From Chloranthus sessilifolius (taxonomy: Eukaryota > Streptophyta > Magnoliopsida > Chloranthales > Chloranthaceae): a stretch of 64,000 nt of DNA. The stretch is taken from positions 32,490,936-32,554,935 of the forward strand of contig CM037597.1 of the NCBI GenBank assembly GCA_021018995.1. The letters are read 5' to 3'. The position numbers and the translations under genes are program-made. Below, one piece after another: positions 44,901 through 56,800 of this stretch. The notes under the pieces were generated by a model that did not search any database, was not told the origin of the DNA, and saw only the letters and a program-made list of their open reading frames with translations. How positions within the stretch are numbered: the first letter of the stretch is position 1; every line of letters begins with the position of its first letter.

Positions 44901-46240
44901 GGCCATATCTTCTAATAGATGCCACCGTCATACCCTTGTGGTGAGATGTGATAACTGAGTAAAGAACTTTCATCTTAACGCATCTGCCATAATGTTTGCT
45001 TTCCAGGGGTGGTACTGGATGGTACAATCATAATCTTTCAAGAACTCCATCCATCGGTGTTGTCTCATAATCTTTGATAGTAAACTCTTTCTGTGAGAAG
45101 AGATACTTAAGGCTTTTATGATCGGTGAATATATCGAAGGTCTCCCCATAAAAGTAATGCCTCTAGATCTTCAAGGCAAAGATCACTGCAGCCAATTCAA
45201 GGTCATGTGTCGGATAATTCTTCTCATGGTCTTTTAGTTGTCTAGACCCATAAGAAATGACTTTCTCATTTTGGTTAAGCACACAGCCTAAACCCCTATA
45301 TGATGCATCACTATACACTAAAAAGCCTCCCCTGCCTGACGGTATAATAAGTACTGGCACTGTAGTCAATCATTTATTGAGTTCCTAAAAACTCTGCTCA
45401 CACTGCTCTGTCTAATCAAACTTAGTATTCTTCTTCGTAAGTTGTGTAAGTGGGCCTGATATCTTGGAGAAACCCTCTACAAACCTTCTGTAGTAACCTG
45501 CCAGACCGAGAAAACTACAAACCTTTATAACTGTCTTCGGTTGTTCCCAATTCATCACTGACTCAATCTTTGCAGGGTCAATCGTAATACTAGTCTCAAA
45601 GATAACATGGCCTAGGAAACTGACCTGCTCAAGTCAAAACGCACACTTGCTAAGTTTTACATATAACTGGTGGTCTCTGAGGGTTTGTAGAGCCACTCGC
45701 AAGTGCTGCTCATGTTCTTCTTGCATCTTTGAATAGATGAGGATGTCATCTACAAAAACTACTACAGACTTGTCCAAATGTGACTTAAAAATCTGGTTCA
45801 TCCAGTCGATAAATGATATGAGTGCGTTTGTCAATCCAAATGGCATGACCAAGAACTCGTAGTGTCCATATCGGGTTCTAAACGCTGTTTTCTGAATGTC
45901 TTCAGATTTAACTTTCAACTAATAGTAGCCTAACCTCAAGTCAATCTTTGAGAAGAACCTTGCTCCTTGTAATTGATCGAACAAATCATCAATTTTCGAG
46001 AGCGGATAATGGTTCTTAATTGTCAACTTATTTAGCTGGCGATAATTAATGCAAAGCCGCATTGAACTATCTTTATTCTTCACAAATAAATTTGGTGCTC
46101 CCCAGGGTGACACACTTGGCTGGATAAAACCCTTATCTAGCAGTTCCTGAAGTTGCTCCTTCAACTCTTTCAATTCTGCAGGCGCCATTCGATATGGAGC
46201 TTTCGATACAGGTTCAGTACTCAGTGCTAATTCAATCACA
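44901..46240 (-). pseudogene. Tek-1 reverse transcriptase and RNase H
   Basis: RT begins with [20 protein letters not shown] and [20 protein letters not shown]. It continues with [12 protein letters not shown], a stop, then [40 protein letters not shown] and a catalytic FVDD box ([13 protein letters not shown], near 45745). The frame then breaks and RNase H follows with [16 protein letters not shown] and [21 protein letters not shown]. Motif order is that of chromoviruses. Confidence 0.88.
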
Positions 46241-46582
46241 AATTCAATCTCCCGGTCAGGTGATAATCCAGTTAGGTCTTCAGGGAAAACGTCCGGATAC
46301 TCACAAGCAATCGTAATGTCCGCAATATTCCTCCTTCATCATACGGTCTACTCGAATAGCAGTGATAAATGGTATCACAAAGGATTTGACTTCGTAGAAT
46401 CGAAAGGATTTTCTCTTCGGAGGGAAGAAGGTTAATATTTTCTGACGATAATCCACACTCGCGAGGTAAGCAGATAACCAATCCATCCCTAGTATCACGT
46501 CAAACCCTTCCATGGTCAAAATAATCAAATTATCTATAATCTCATGGTCTTTGATCATCATGATCACAGATTGACACGGTAT
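46241..46582 (-). pseudogene. Tek-1 protease, cut by Tat-D insertion
   Basis: The frame has NLIILTMEGFDVILGMDWLS followed by SVDYRQKILTFF, as in Tekay-type proteases. Coding continues to at least 46580 and then stops abruptly at TGTTGGTGCACG, taken as the outer end of the Tat-D LTR. The catalytic Asp lies upstream of the break and is not visible. Confidence 0.8.
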
Positions 46583-46939
46583 TGTTGGTGCACGCTTTTT
46601 CTGGGTTCCTCTCGGTTCCTATTGAATCAATGGCTCCAATTCTATCCAAGTGGACTCTAGTGATGTGGCGTTTGGAAGATTAGGAATAAAGGGTTTTCTA
46701 GGAAGGTTCCTAGTTTATTGTAATCGCTAGCTACATATATTTATCAATGCTGCAACACGTCAATGATCACGCTTTAGAGCGGGTATGGGCTACTTCTTTA
46801 CTGAATCGTCCACCTACGAACGTCAGAAGCTATGTCTTTTCTTAATTTAGATAGTTTAATTTTCCTATTATTTCCCATTATTGTTATAGTTCTAATCAGT
46901 TTAGACTTCTCTGATTCTATTATGGATTTAGTTATATAC

Positions 46940-47680
46940 GGCTAATCTAATCCTATTAAGAGTCTAGTTAATTTTTACTATTCCTATCCTTATTGAAAGT
47001 CTAATTAATTAAGTGTCCTAATCCCATTAGAAGTCCGATTAATTTTAGTTCCCTAATCTCATTAGAAGTCTAATTGTGATCAGGTTTCCTAATTGTACTA
47101 GGAGTGCACATGTAGTAGTTCTGGTGAAACTATAATTAAATCAAACATGCTAGTTATACTGAAATTCAAATTTGAGCAAGTATGCTAGTTGTATTAGAAT
47201 TCTAATTAAATCGAGTATAACAGTCTTACTAGAATTCTAATTGAAATAAAGGACTGATTTTACTGAAAATTATAATTAGAGCAGATATATTAATTTTATT
47301 AAAATTTTAATTAAAACAAATAAACTAATTTTGCTAAAATTCTGATTAAAGCAAAGAATTAACTATACTAAATTCTAATTAAAATAAAGGAACTGATTTG
47401 ACTAGAATTATTATCAGAGTAATAGATTATACTAAGATTCTAATTAAAATAAAAGGATTGATTAATGATATTGAGGTCTAATAAAGCAAGGAATTAACTA
47501 TGCGAGAATTATCTAATTAAAATAAAGGAACTAACTTTATTAGAATTCTAATCGAAGCAATTATTCTAAGGATTTAATCAAAATAAAGCATTTAAATTAA
47601 TTATGCTAAAAATCTAAGAAGAAAGTATGGAACTGATATTCTAGCTCTAATTAAAGCAATAAAATAATCCTAAAAAGAAA
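46940..47680. repeat. Degenerate A/T-rich tandem array in Tat-D LTR
   Basis: Words such as ATTAGAAGTCTAATTAA and ACTAGAATTCTAATTAAA recur about every 40-55 bp, often with AAAGGAACTGATT between them. Many copies contain the palindrome GAATTC or AATT, so the array can fold. Confidence 0.65.
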
Positions 47681-48424
47681 AGGGCTTTGGGCACGCTATG
47701 CTAAGGAGGATTGGCTTCGTTCCCGAGTACCCTCCATAAGCTCCCTTGGGCAAATCGGGTGGCTAAGATTAAAGATAAATTAGATTTTAGACTATAAAAT
47801 AGTAATTTTGGATTTTCAGAGTCCATTTCGGAGTGATAATTATGAATTAAATTGAGAAACTAGAATTATAGAAACTAAAATAAATTTTTAGGATTTTTAG
47901 AGGTATTAAAATAGAGAATTAAAACTATAATTTAAATTTATAGGACTGAATTCAGGTCCGAAATCAGAAAAATCAGACCATATGATTGAAGATTAGTTCT
48001 AGAGTCTAAGACCTAGAACCAGAAATTAATGATAGGACTGGAGATTAAGATTTTAGAACAAATTAAAGCCTAGGATTGGTGAATTAGACCGTCGGATTAA
48101 GGACTGGTTCTTAATTCGGAGAATTAGAACTAGATATAAAAATTTGCGGTCCAAAAAGGATGCTACGGTCTCGGACTGAAAATTAAAACTAATAGAATTC
48201 CTAAATTTAGAGGCTAGAAGTAATGGTCCTAAATAAAAAAATTAATCCTTACCTAGGGACAAGGCTGCGGAGAGAAATTGTGAAGATTCAAAGCTTGAAT
48301 CTCGAAATCATGACTAGGTTGCTCTATGGGTTTGTCTTCGGAGTTCTCTGGTTTTGGCATCCAAAAAAAAATCCGTTCTCTCTCAAAAATTAGCCAGCCT
48401 CCTCGGGCGAATTAAGAAAAAAAT

Positions 48425-48434
48425 CTTTTATAGG
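48425..48434 (-). promoter_or_regulatory. TATA box of Tat-D LTR
   Basis: CCTATAAAAG on the minus strand. The GCGC dyads lie directly upstream of it (to the right on the plus strand). Confidence 0.6.
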
Positions 48435-48444
48435 TTTTACTTGA

Positions 48445-48864
48445 ATTAAACACCCTGTTTTAGGCATTTAATCAAATGGCGCGCCGATTTCGTGGCCCTT
48501 AATCGCTTTGAGTCGGTCACCGAGTCAGTGAGCGACTGGCTGACTTGCTCAGCGAGTTTCCAAGTCCTAAAGGTGTTAGAACTAATTGCGCACCCATTTT
48601 GGAGTGTGTAATCCAATTAAGCGCCACTCTCAAAGCGTTTAATCAAGGAAACTTAGGGATCAAGGATGGTGAGGCTAGGCCGGGCGTAGGCCAATTGCAT
48701 GCTGGTGATGTGGCGCTTAATCCGATCGCGTGTCTGGTGTCAGGCATGTGATCGAGTCTCGAGGTGGTCTGGGGAAAGGAAGTCTAGTCTGGGAAGGGAC
48801 TGATTGCACACTTATGATTTAACGTATAATCGAATTAAGCGCTTGGTTTTAGGCGCTTAATTCG
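48445..48864. repeat. Three GCGC dyads with 10-nt spacers in Tat-D U3
   Basis: Arms near ATTAAGCGC and GCGCTTAAT flank exactly 10 nt at 48445-48472, 48616-48643 and 48831-48864. The last is a perfect 12-bp inverted repeat (CGAATTAAGCGC and its complement) with spacer TTGGTTTTAG. The first is decayed with spacer CCTGTTTTAG. Confidence 0.75.
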
Positions 48865-48897
48865 AGGTTGTTCGGGTCCGGGTCGGGCTTGAAATGC

Positions 48898-49135
48898 CAG
48901 ACTATTATTTTAACCTGCATTCCGACTATATACTATTATTTCAATATATAGTCTCCCTATGTTGGGATCTGAGCCAAAGAGCTATTATTTCAGCCTGTGT
49001 TCAGCCATGTACTATTATTTCAGTGCATAGTTCCCATGTTGGGGGAATGGGGCCTGACCCACATAGCTATTATTTTAGCCTGTGTTCAGCCATATACTAT
49101 TGTTTCAGTATATGGTCCCCCATTAGGGTTATGAG
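48898..49135. repeat. Three tandem 82-bp units in Tat-D U3
   Basis: Each unit begins near CTATTATTT, followed by CAGCCTGTGTTCAGCCAT and a second ACTATTATTTCAGT; starts near 48900, 48980 and 49063. Confidence 0.7.
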
Positions 49136-49194
49136 GTCAAAGGTTGACAGAACAAATTTATATATTCCGAGAGAGCAAAATAGGGGTGTCTATA

Positions 49195-49210
49195 GATGCC
49201 CCTCTTCGGC
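49195..49210 (-). promoter_or_regulatory. Polypurine tract of Tat-D
   Basis: The minus strand reads GCCGAAGAGGGGCATC, sharing GAGGGGCATC with Tat-A and Tat-C. Confidence 0.7.
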
Positions 49211-51143
49211 GCGCTCTTGTGAAGTAAGAACGCATCGAAGAAGTAGACACCCCTCATTCAAGGTGTTTTCTCGTTTCTCTTGAGAAATCACAAATGTAAA
49301 TTGGTGATGCTGACATGACATGCTTGGCTTTCTTATCTATCAGTGTAAGCTAAAATGGAGCATTTGAAGGGCAAATGGTAGCTGTCGAAGGGAATATTCT
49401 GGGTCTGTGGGTGCATGGCGCATCCTGCCGTATGGTGCGAGCTAACAGAGGGATTTTATGCAATCAAGGTACCAGGGTGTTAATCAAATATCCAAAATAA
49501 GGTCAAAGGACCGATAATAATAAAATGAAGTATCATTTAATACCGAAGGCTTTTATAAATCATGTTAGACCGGGTGCGTCATTACTCACACCAATGCGCG
49601 CCAGGCGTTCCTTTTCTAATAGGCATTTGTAAGCTCTTATATTAAATATGCTCAATATTCAGTTTCCCAGGGGAATGGTCGGTTTGGGTTGGTAATTGAG
49701 GTGGGGTCTTGTGAGGTGTGCTCAATTGAATTCTGCACAGTGGCGCGTGCACTTGATTCATCTAGAGTCAGCCTCAAAGTTAGGAATTCTAGTGCTAATA
49801 CATCTGAACAAACGATCCTACGTAGTGGCGTATGTGCTTGATCCAATTATGTGCACTGGAGTATGCGCTTGATTGCGAGTTTAGACTGTCTTAGTTGGGA
49901 AATTCTAGTCCTAATGTGTCTAAACAAATGATTCTGTGTAGTGGAGAATGCGCTTGATCCAATTTTGTACAGTGGGATATGTGTTTGATTGCGAGTTCAG
50001 GCGGTCTTAGGAGTTAAAGGTCAGGTTTAATTGTAATTTATTATGCGTGGGTGATGGGGAGCTTAATCAGTTCTCTTTTTTTTGTATTTAAAGAAAGGTG
50101 AGTTGGGTTTATTTATCTTGTTGCTTTGTTCTTCTTTTCTTCTCCTTCTTTATTTTACTTTTTTTATTTTTTTTTTTAGTAAGAGGATTTTAAAAATTTG
50201 GGAGATTTGAAAATTTAAAATTTTAGATATTTTAACATAAGATCAATTCGGTGGTAAAACGGTGGAAAATGTGGCTTTGAGACATCGTTGAGCAGATCTA
50301 CCGATACGGGATTTGTAGACCCGACCATTAGTGTGGTTGTCAAGACGACACTTGGCATGCCAAATACTCTGTCTAACCTTCTCGGCGAGTACTAATTATT
50401 GTCTCTTATGGGAGGACTATAGTGATTCGCAAGTCGAGAGAGACAAATTTTGAAAATATTTTAACTTAATCATAGCTAACTGTAATTTTACAGGGAATAT
50501 TGAGTAATTGAAAAGTGGGTAGTACTTACCTGGGTGGTGATACTTACCTGTGTTGTATGTAGCTTGTGTGGTTCGTGATGGGACTGGTGAGTTGTTGGGG
50601 ATGGTACCGTGATGGGACTTTAGAGCTTTCTTCTCTTCGGATCCGTTGTAGCAATGGTTGTCGGTTGTGATGTTATGTCTTGGGAGAAATGGTGTCATGA
50701 TGGGACCTAGGGGTTTTCCCTTTCTTTGGTTGCGTGCTGGGTGAGTCCTGGTGGGACATGGGGATCAATTTAGGAGAGAGAGAGAGCCCTTTGTTTTTTT
50801 CAGGTAGTAATGTTCGCGATGAGATGTCGACTGAGCACAAGTAGCGATGGGATGCTGGTGAGATATTTGCGCGATGGGTCATGAGGGTATGGTTAATTTA
50901 TTATGATGGGGCTGGATATTGAGGTAATATCGCATATGTACACGTTATCACGATGGGGATGGGTGCTGTCGATGTTTCCTTGTTGTTTAAGGGTACGCGA
51001 TGGGATGGGTGAGTAGGTCTTTCTTTTCTTTCAAAACTGCATGTGTGTCTACACGACGGGATAGAAGAATTTTGGCTAAGATGGGATGCTAAGATGGGAT
51101 ACAAAGGTGTGAGGGTGTAAATTTCGTCCAAAGTCAGGTATTG
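49211..51143. other. Tat-D region between polypurine tract and antisense units
   Basis: No gene is supported. It contains tandem repeats of about 116 bp (49730-50010), T-rich runs (50085-50180) and a stretch with recurring GATGGGA words (50580-51110). Confidence 0.6.
49730..50010. repeat. About 116-bp tandem repeat, 2.4 copies
   Basis: Units starting near 49730, 49847 and 49963 share GCGCTTGATCCAATT and AAATTCTAGTCCTAATGTG. Confidence 0.7.
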
Positions 51144-51523
51144 CGCGCCTGGTTTAGGTCGCTCAATACGATTGCACGCTTGTTTTCAGGCGTGCGATCT
51201 CAGGCTTGAGGGGTTGTTTACGCATGTGGGAGTGTGCGTGCATTTGTATTCTGCGTTATAATAGAAGCGCGTGATCGGAGTGTCACCAGGTCAGTGTACG
51301 GGTGACCTTTCGTAATGTACAGCTGGGGTCAATCGTTTGATAAATTTACGCGGCCCATAGAATGCACGCGATTGGAGCATCATGCCATTGGCGCAGGTGA
51401 TGGTTTCATTACGCGCTCGAATCGGAGCGCGTGCTTTGGATTGTGCGTAGTCTGCGTGGCACGTGATCGAATTAAACGCACTTGTTCAAGCGCGTGATTA
51501 AGGTCGTACTCTATATAAGCGCG
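51140..51523 (+). promoter_or_regulatory. Promoter-like region of antisense unit A in Tat-D
   Basis: Eight CGCG tetramers and several GCGC dyads (51140-51167, 51170-51199, 51411-51432 perfect 8-bp arms, 51471-51498) precede a plus-strand TATA box CTATATAAG at 51511-51519. The downstream sequence looks like a pyrimidine-rich transcript leader. Direction is opposite to pol and the same as the PMD gene. That this is an active promoter is inference. Confidence 0.5.
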
Positions 51524-52960
51524 GGAGACTTCATTTGTTCTTCATTCTCTGGCTTAGTCTCGAGTTTTTACCTTTTTCTTCTTGAAATTTTGTGTTATGA
51601 AATTCGTGTTTTAGTGATATTGGGCAACCTAATCGTCTGATTGGGATGTCGTTTCTTCCTATATTCGTTCTTTCATGTGATCTTCGTCTCGAGGTGATGC
51701 TCGTCGACGGCATTGTTATGAGAATGGGCGATATTGGGAATGAGGGTGCTAGTCTTCACATCGGTCCTTTTTAGGGAGCGGTGAAGGCAGCATTGAGGAG
51801 GCGGCGGTGGAGGAGGTGAAGATAGCAGAAGAGGAGTAAAAAGTGGAGGGATGTATTTCCCAACCAATTCTCCCTAAAGTCTCCGGTTGGACACTCCGAG
51901 AGAAGTCTGCTTCTCGCTTTGTCTCAGTTTTTAACCCAGTCTTCGTTTTGGGTTGTAGGTTAAAGTTTTTTAGGTTTTCGTTTTGGGTTGTAAATTCAGG
52001 AGGTATGCCTCCGGTGATAATTGTAAAACTTTTGAGTTATAAATGAAGGGCATATTTTTTGTTTATTGTGCTTGTTTATTCATTTAAACTTATTAATGGA
52101 TTAGTTTGATTTACCTGATTTGTTTGACTTATTTTAGGATTTAATTTAGCTTGAAGTTCAATTTATTTCATGGGATTTGTTCAGAGGTTTACCTGGTTCT
52201 GAGGGGTTCGATTGGGGTATTTTTCTTGTCCTAAACAAGTTAGGGTCTCATTTTAGAGAGTTTTGTTTTTTTATTTTTTTGTTTAAAGTTTTGTCTGGTT
52301 TAAGGTTTGATTTAACTTGAGTTTTCATCTTTTGTTTGATTCAACATGAGACTTAAAAGGTGTGAGTTTTCAAAGGTTCTAGATGGGTATTAAATGTTTA
52401 AATCCTGTTGGTTTATCTAGGCTTGGAGGGATTGGTGTTTCTTAGGGGGGTAAGTGTTGTGTAATTATTGGTTCATCTGAGTCTGTCATGGATTGTGGTC
52501 TTCCAAAGGGGTTGTGTTTGGTTTAGATATAATTAGATTAGAAAGGTTTAAAGGTGTGACACTTGTCATTTGGTAATTCAGGAGGTATAGTTTATAAATG
52601 TGTGAGCTAAAAGTTTTGGGTTCTTGCAGTTTTGAATTTTGTTTCAAGTTTTGGGATTAAAGTTTTGGGGAATTTTTTTTGTTTTGGGCATTTTCTTATC
52701 CATTAATGTCTTTTCTTCCTTTCTTTTTTGTATCCCGGGTGTTGGACCCGAAGAGTTGTGTTTATTGCATGGATTATTGAGAATGGACGGGATTGGGAAT
52801 GCAAGGTAGCAGTCGAATTGCTGTCATGCTAAGGGAAGAGGGGAAGATGGGATTTTTATTTTCCCAAATAAATCCGGATTCGGGCATTGCCTGAACGTGC
52901 AAATTTTAAATTTCTTATTTTGAGTTGTATATTCAGAGGGTATGCCCTCGGTGTATTTTT
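51524..52960 (+). other. Antisense unit A and a partial diverged copy
   Basis: This is a gene-like stretch without a long frame. It has GAGAATGGGCGATATTGGGAATG (51719-51741) and ends with hairpin GGAGG-TATG-CCTCC (52000-52013). A second diverged block (52780-52949) has GAGAATGGACGGGATTGGGAATG and ends with GAGGG-TATG-CCCTC (52936-52949). I take these as remnants of duplicated 5' or 3' parts of an antisense gene; the product is unknown. Confidence 0.35.
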
Positions 52961-53456
52961 TAATTGTTTTATTTATTTATGAAGTGATTATGATTTTAAT
53001 TTCTTTTGTAAATTCAGGTTTAGTTTTTTTTATAGCTTATTTGATTTGTTTTGAGTGCGCGGTTTACTTGTTTAATTTATTTATTTTGGGATCGGGGCAT
53101 GTTAGGAGCATTTTTTTGTTTTGACATAGTTTGGGCTTAGTTGGAGTGTATGAACAATGGGGATATTTTTCTTGTTTAGTTTCGTGTCAGTTGGGGCAAG
53201 TTTTTTTTTGTTTGTTTAGTTTTGGTCGGAGTGTGTGAGCGGTGTCGGGACATTTTTTTTTAGTTTAGTCTTAGTTTGGAGCATTTTCTTTTAGTTATTG
53301 GGGTGCATATTCCTTTAAGTCTAGAATGTTTTGGATTGGGCTTAACAAGGGCGTGGTTTAGGCTAATAATTAGTATCGGAGATCACCCAATTTAGGCCTG
53401 TGAGCGTGCTATCCTGAGCATTTTTTGTATTTTTTTTCTTTGTGTTCCTGGGGAAC
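52961..53456. other. T-rich spacer before the PMD gene
   Basis: T-rich sequence with repeated TTAGTTT and GGGGCATTTT words. No gene seen. Confidence 0.5.
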
Positions 53457-53800
53457 TACGCGCTTCACTATGAGCGCATAAATTAATTGCGTGCCGGGGG
53501 GTGCATGCGGGTTCAGAGCGTTATTAAGCTCCAATTTTTTATCGTTTGATCGATTTAAACTCACGGTACTGGGTGCGTGATTAGGGCGGTGGCTAGTCAC
53601 TATACGGGTGACCATTGGCATTCGCGCGCCATCATGTGGACACTTGAAGTGATTACGTGCTTAATAGGTTGCGTGCAACTAGATGGTCGGGTTAGTTTGA
53701 GCGGGAGATGATTAGTTTATGCGCTTAAGACCGGTAAGCGCGAGAACAGTGGTGCGTGATTCCGTTGTGCGCGTGATTTGGATAGGTTCTATATGTAGTT
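53457..53800 (+). promoter_or_regulatory. Promoter-like region upstream of PMD gene
   Basis: GCGC dyads at 53457-53480 (10-nt spacer) and 53721-53741 (arms GCGCTTA/TAAGCGC, perfect) and other GCGC words precede a weak TATA (TCTATATGTA near 53788-53797). Layout matches unit A. Confidence 0.4.
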
Positions 53801-53863
53801 AAAAAAATTTCATTTTCGTCGCACGATCCGTTTTAGTCTTCAATTCTCTATTTCCTTGTTTCT

Positions 53864-56800
53864 TTGTGCTCTAATTTTCATATTTTTGTGATATTTTGCT
53901 ATCCGGCCATCAATTTTGGGCGTAGGAACGATATTACTATTTCTGAGTTAGAGAGGATGTTAAGGGCGGAGATGGTTGAGACTTCTGAGGCTCGGACTGA
54001 CATTGTCAGGGAGATGAATGTTGGGGAGGTAGTTACAAAGGAGGTATTGGAGGTTGACCAATCGAGGGACAGGGAGGAGGTGCTCGAGATTGAGCAGGGA
54101 GTCGCTGAGGATGAGGGTGAGTGGGTCGAGGGTGAGAGAGCTGAGGGTGCGGCTGAGGGTGAGAGAGCTAAGGGTGCGGCTGAGGAGCACCAAGGCGAGG
54201 AGCATCGAGATCGCAGACACTTTCCGTTGGAGGATTTCTTCGTTCAAAGCTAGGTAAGCATCCATGAGCAAGAATTCTTTCATTTTCTTAGCCACTTAGG
54301 TTATGACATAGGCTTATTAGGCTCTGAAAACCCTTCTAAATTATGTCAAACCTACATTGATCCTTGGTTGTGTGCTCACTCATGCATCATGACGGCATTT
54401 AGAGATAGGTCATGTTTCTATTCAGTTGCCCTTATCATGCTCTTTGTGTTTGCTGTAATTTGTTATTATGTTTGGGGCATATTTGACTTACTTTTAGTTT
54501 TAAATTTGTTTGTCTTTCATCATGGGTATGTGTTAGTCTTACTGTTATTGTTTGTGGTTTGCTCAATAGGAGCCCTTGCATCTGGCTATCAGCTCGGTAT
54601 GGACCGAGTCTCATACTTGGTATTGTGCCTTGCTGGAGTTTCAGCAAGCGCGACTGGTGTCTTTCAGTTTCAGATGGATCCTAGTGCTGGAGCCCTTTTA
54701 GGTCGATCGTGGCCTGATCGCGGCGATCTTGGAGAGGTGGAGGGAGGAGCATCAGGCACTTCTCTTTCTAGTAGGCATGATGTTACTGACTCCAGAGGAC
54801 TGGGTCCACATCACTAGTCTTTGTTTAGAGGGTGAGCCGATTACAAGGCGGATGGCAGGACATTACTTGGAGGTATGTGAGGAGATTTTGGGTGTGCCAT
54901 ATAGGTCCGGCGGCTCGAGGCCAGGTGTAGTTCGAGTCACTTAGTTTTTTGATATGTTTGCGAGTGGCTTCATCCGCCCGAGGTGCCATTCGGAGGTGAA
55001 GGCGGCTTATGAGGCGCATTTGTGCGATAGTGGTTGGTCGGGAGCCCATGGTGGAGTCGAGGCTGGCTACAGATAGGGTGCTTTGAGTAGTTTTGATGCA
55101 CTTCCTTGGTGCGGTACTCTTCTCTTCTTCGACTCGGGGATGAGTCACCGGGTTATTTTTTATGGTTCTCGGGGACTTGGATCGAGTCCCCACCTATGCG
55201 TGGGGTGCGGCCTCATTGGTGCATCTCTATGAGCAGCTTTACCGTCTGGGACAGGGCATCACATCGATCGGAGGTTTCCTTCTGTTCCTCCAGGTGATTT
55301 TTAGTTAATTAATGTCATAGTGTCTCTATTTGTTTTGGTCTTTTGATAGTAGCATCTACTTAGCGTTTCTTTTATTTTTCTTTTTTTTAGTTTTGGGCAT
55401 ATGATCACTTCGCCATAGAGTGGTGAAGAGGATGACCGGCCCTCCTAGCTAAAATTTTGCAGAGCGGATGGCACTTCAGATAGCAGATTTTAAAGCTGGG
55501 AGGACCAGGGTTACAGGGGCACGTGACGAGGCGGACGCCTGAGAGTATGTGCGGTGGTTTAGTGCATTGGGTGGCGGGCGCCTCTTCACACGTCCCTTCC
55601 ATGGGAGTGGCTCTTTCGCGATCGGTGGGTCGGAGCTAGTGTCGACTTTGAGGGAGAGGTTGGCTGTATTGGAGCAGGGCCATTTCACCACGAGTGTGCG
55701 GGGGGCATTAGAGGCTCTCCATAGGGTGATGGAGCAGATGGGGTGTGCTCCTCGTCCAAATGAGATGTTGCACTCCTAAGCCTCCTCGGTTGCTCAGGCT
55801 AGGGCAGCGAAGGATGAGTTGGGGGCTCGGCTACCGGAGACTCGACGGCTCCTGGTGAGTTAATTTATGTTTTTTTTTATATCATGTGGATTCGATCTTC
55901 TGGTCATTCTGACATGATTGTGGTGTCTCATTTTATTTTATTTTGGACAATCTGCGAGGGAGGGTGAGGTTGCTAGTCAGACGGCGATGATTGAGTTGTT
56001 ACGCGGTAGCAGCAGGCAGGCCGAGAGGTGGAGGCTAGCTTATGATCTGAGATTGATTGATTGGTAGGTGTCTTTATAAATATAATTTAGCATTGTTAAC
56101 ATTGTGAGCTTGTCAATTTATGTGTTTATTATTATTCGTAGAGAGCCGAGCTTGCTGCTAGAGATCTCGTTCAGGCATTTGATCCTTCTTCAGTTGCTTC
56201 CTCCAGTCGGGAGGATCTAGCGATGGCCCAGCTTCAGGCCGAGCTAGATCATTGGGTAAGTTTTCATTCAATATTTTGATTCGTTTGTATAATTATCATA
56301 GTTCGTTGGGTGTTATTGTTTCACTTTCTTAATAGTTTACTAATATCATGTGGTATTTCAGCGTCAGATTGCCGAGGATCTTCAAACGAGAGAGGCGACT
56401 GCTGCCTCTTTACGCCCAGAGAGTTAGGTATAGTTTTTTTGGTGTAGTGTAATTTAGTTTAGATTATTTCCTTTTATTTTGTTCTGATATATTTTGTGTT
56501 GGTTTATTTGGTTCTTTGTGCAGGCTATTCTGGACTCCGCTCCTGAGGCTCCCCCTCAGGAGTCTTTTCCTATCCCTACTCAGGTATGCTTTAGTTATTG
56601 TGTTTGTGGTTCATTTGTCATCGTAGTATTTATCTGATGTAATTATTCGTTCTTGTTGCAGTCGCCTACGTTCGTTGTTCCTTCCGTGCCTCCTGTTGAT
56701 CCGATGACTGTCGAGACGGTTGGGCGGCTCCTGGAGGAGAGGCTGGATTTGGTATAATCCTTTCCTTTTCAAAGTTTTCTTATTTTGTTCATATATATAT

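Larger units (their letters stand above)
24498..46582 (-). mobile_element. Tek-1: Tekay/Del-like chromovirus, split by Tat-C and truncated by Tat-D
   Basis: The minus-strand element is visible as 3' LTR (24498-26687), polypurine tract, 3' untranslated sequence (to 26958), a 16-kb Tat-C insertion, and then the rest of the body (43029-46582): chromodomain, integrase, RNase H, RT and protease. At 46583 the protease frame is interrupted by the Tat-D LTR, so gag and the 5' LTR lie outside the window. Assignment to Tekay/Del rests on the integrase end (VAYRVVLPLQLSGMHNVFHMSML) followed by a chromodomain. Confidence 0.85.
46583..49194 (-). repeat. Tat-D 3' LTR
   Basis: The inner edge ends GGGGTGTCTATA before the polypurine tract, the same arrangement as Tat-A and Tat-C (GGGTGTCTACA) with one mutation. 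The outer edge is placed at TGTTGGTGCACG because Tek-1 coding stops there; the exact base is uncertain. It contains A/T-rich degenerate repeats, a TATA box at 48425-48434, three GCGC dyads and three 82-bp tandem units. Confidence 0.75.

Noticed and set aside
48545..48751. Plus-strand ORF in Tat-D U3
   Set aside because: Overlaps GCGC dyads, has no domain and no Kozak or conserved context.
54368..54817. Hydrophobic ORF resembling a membrane protein
   Set aside because: It lies in the T-rich first intron of the PMD gene and runs into exon 2 out of frame; T-rich introns give hydrophobic frames by chance.
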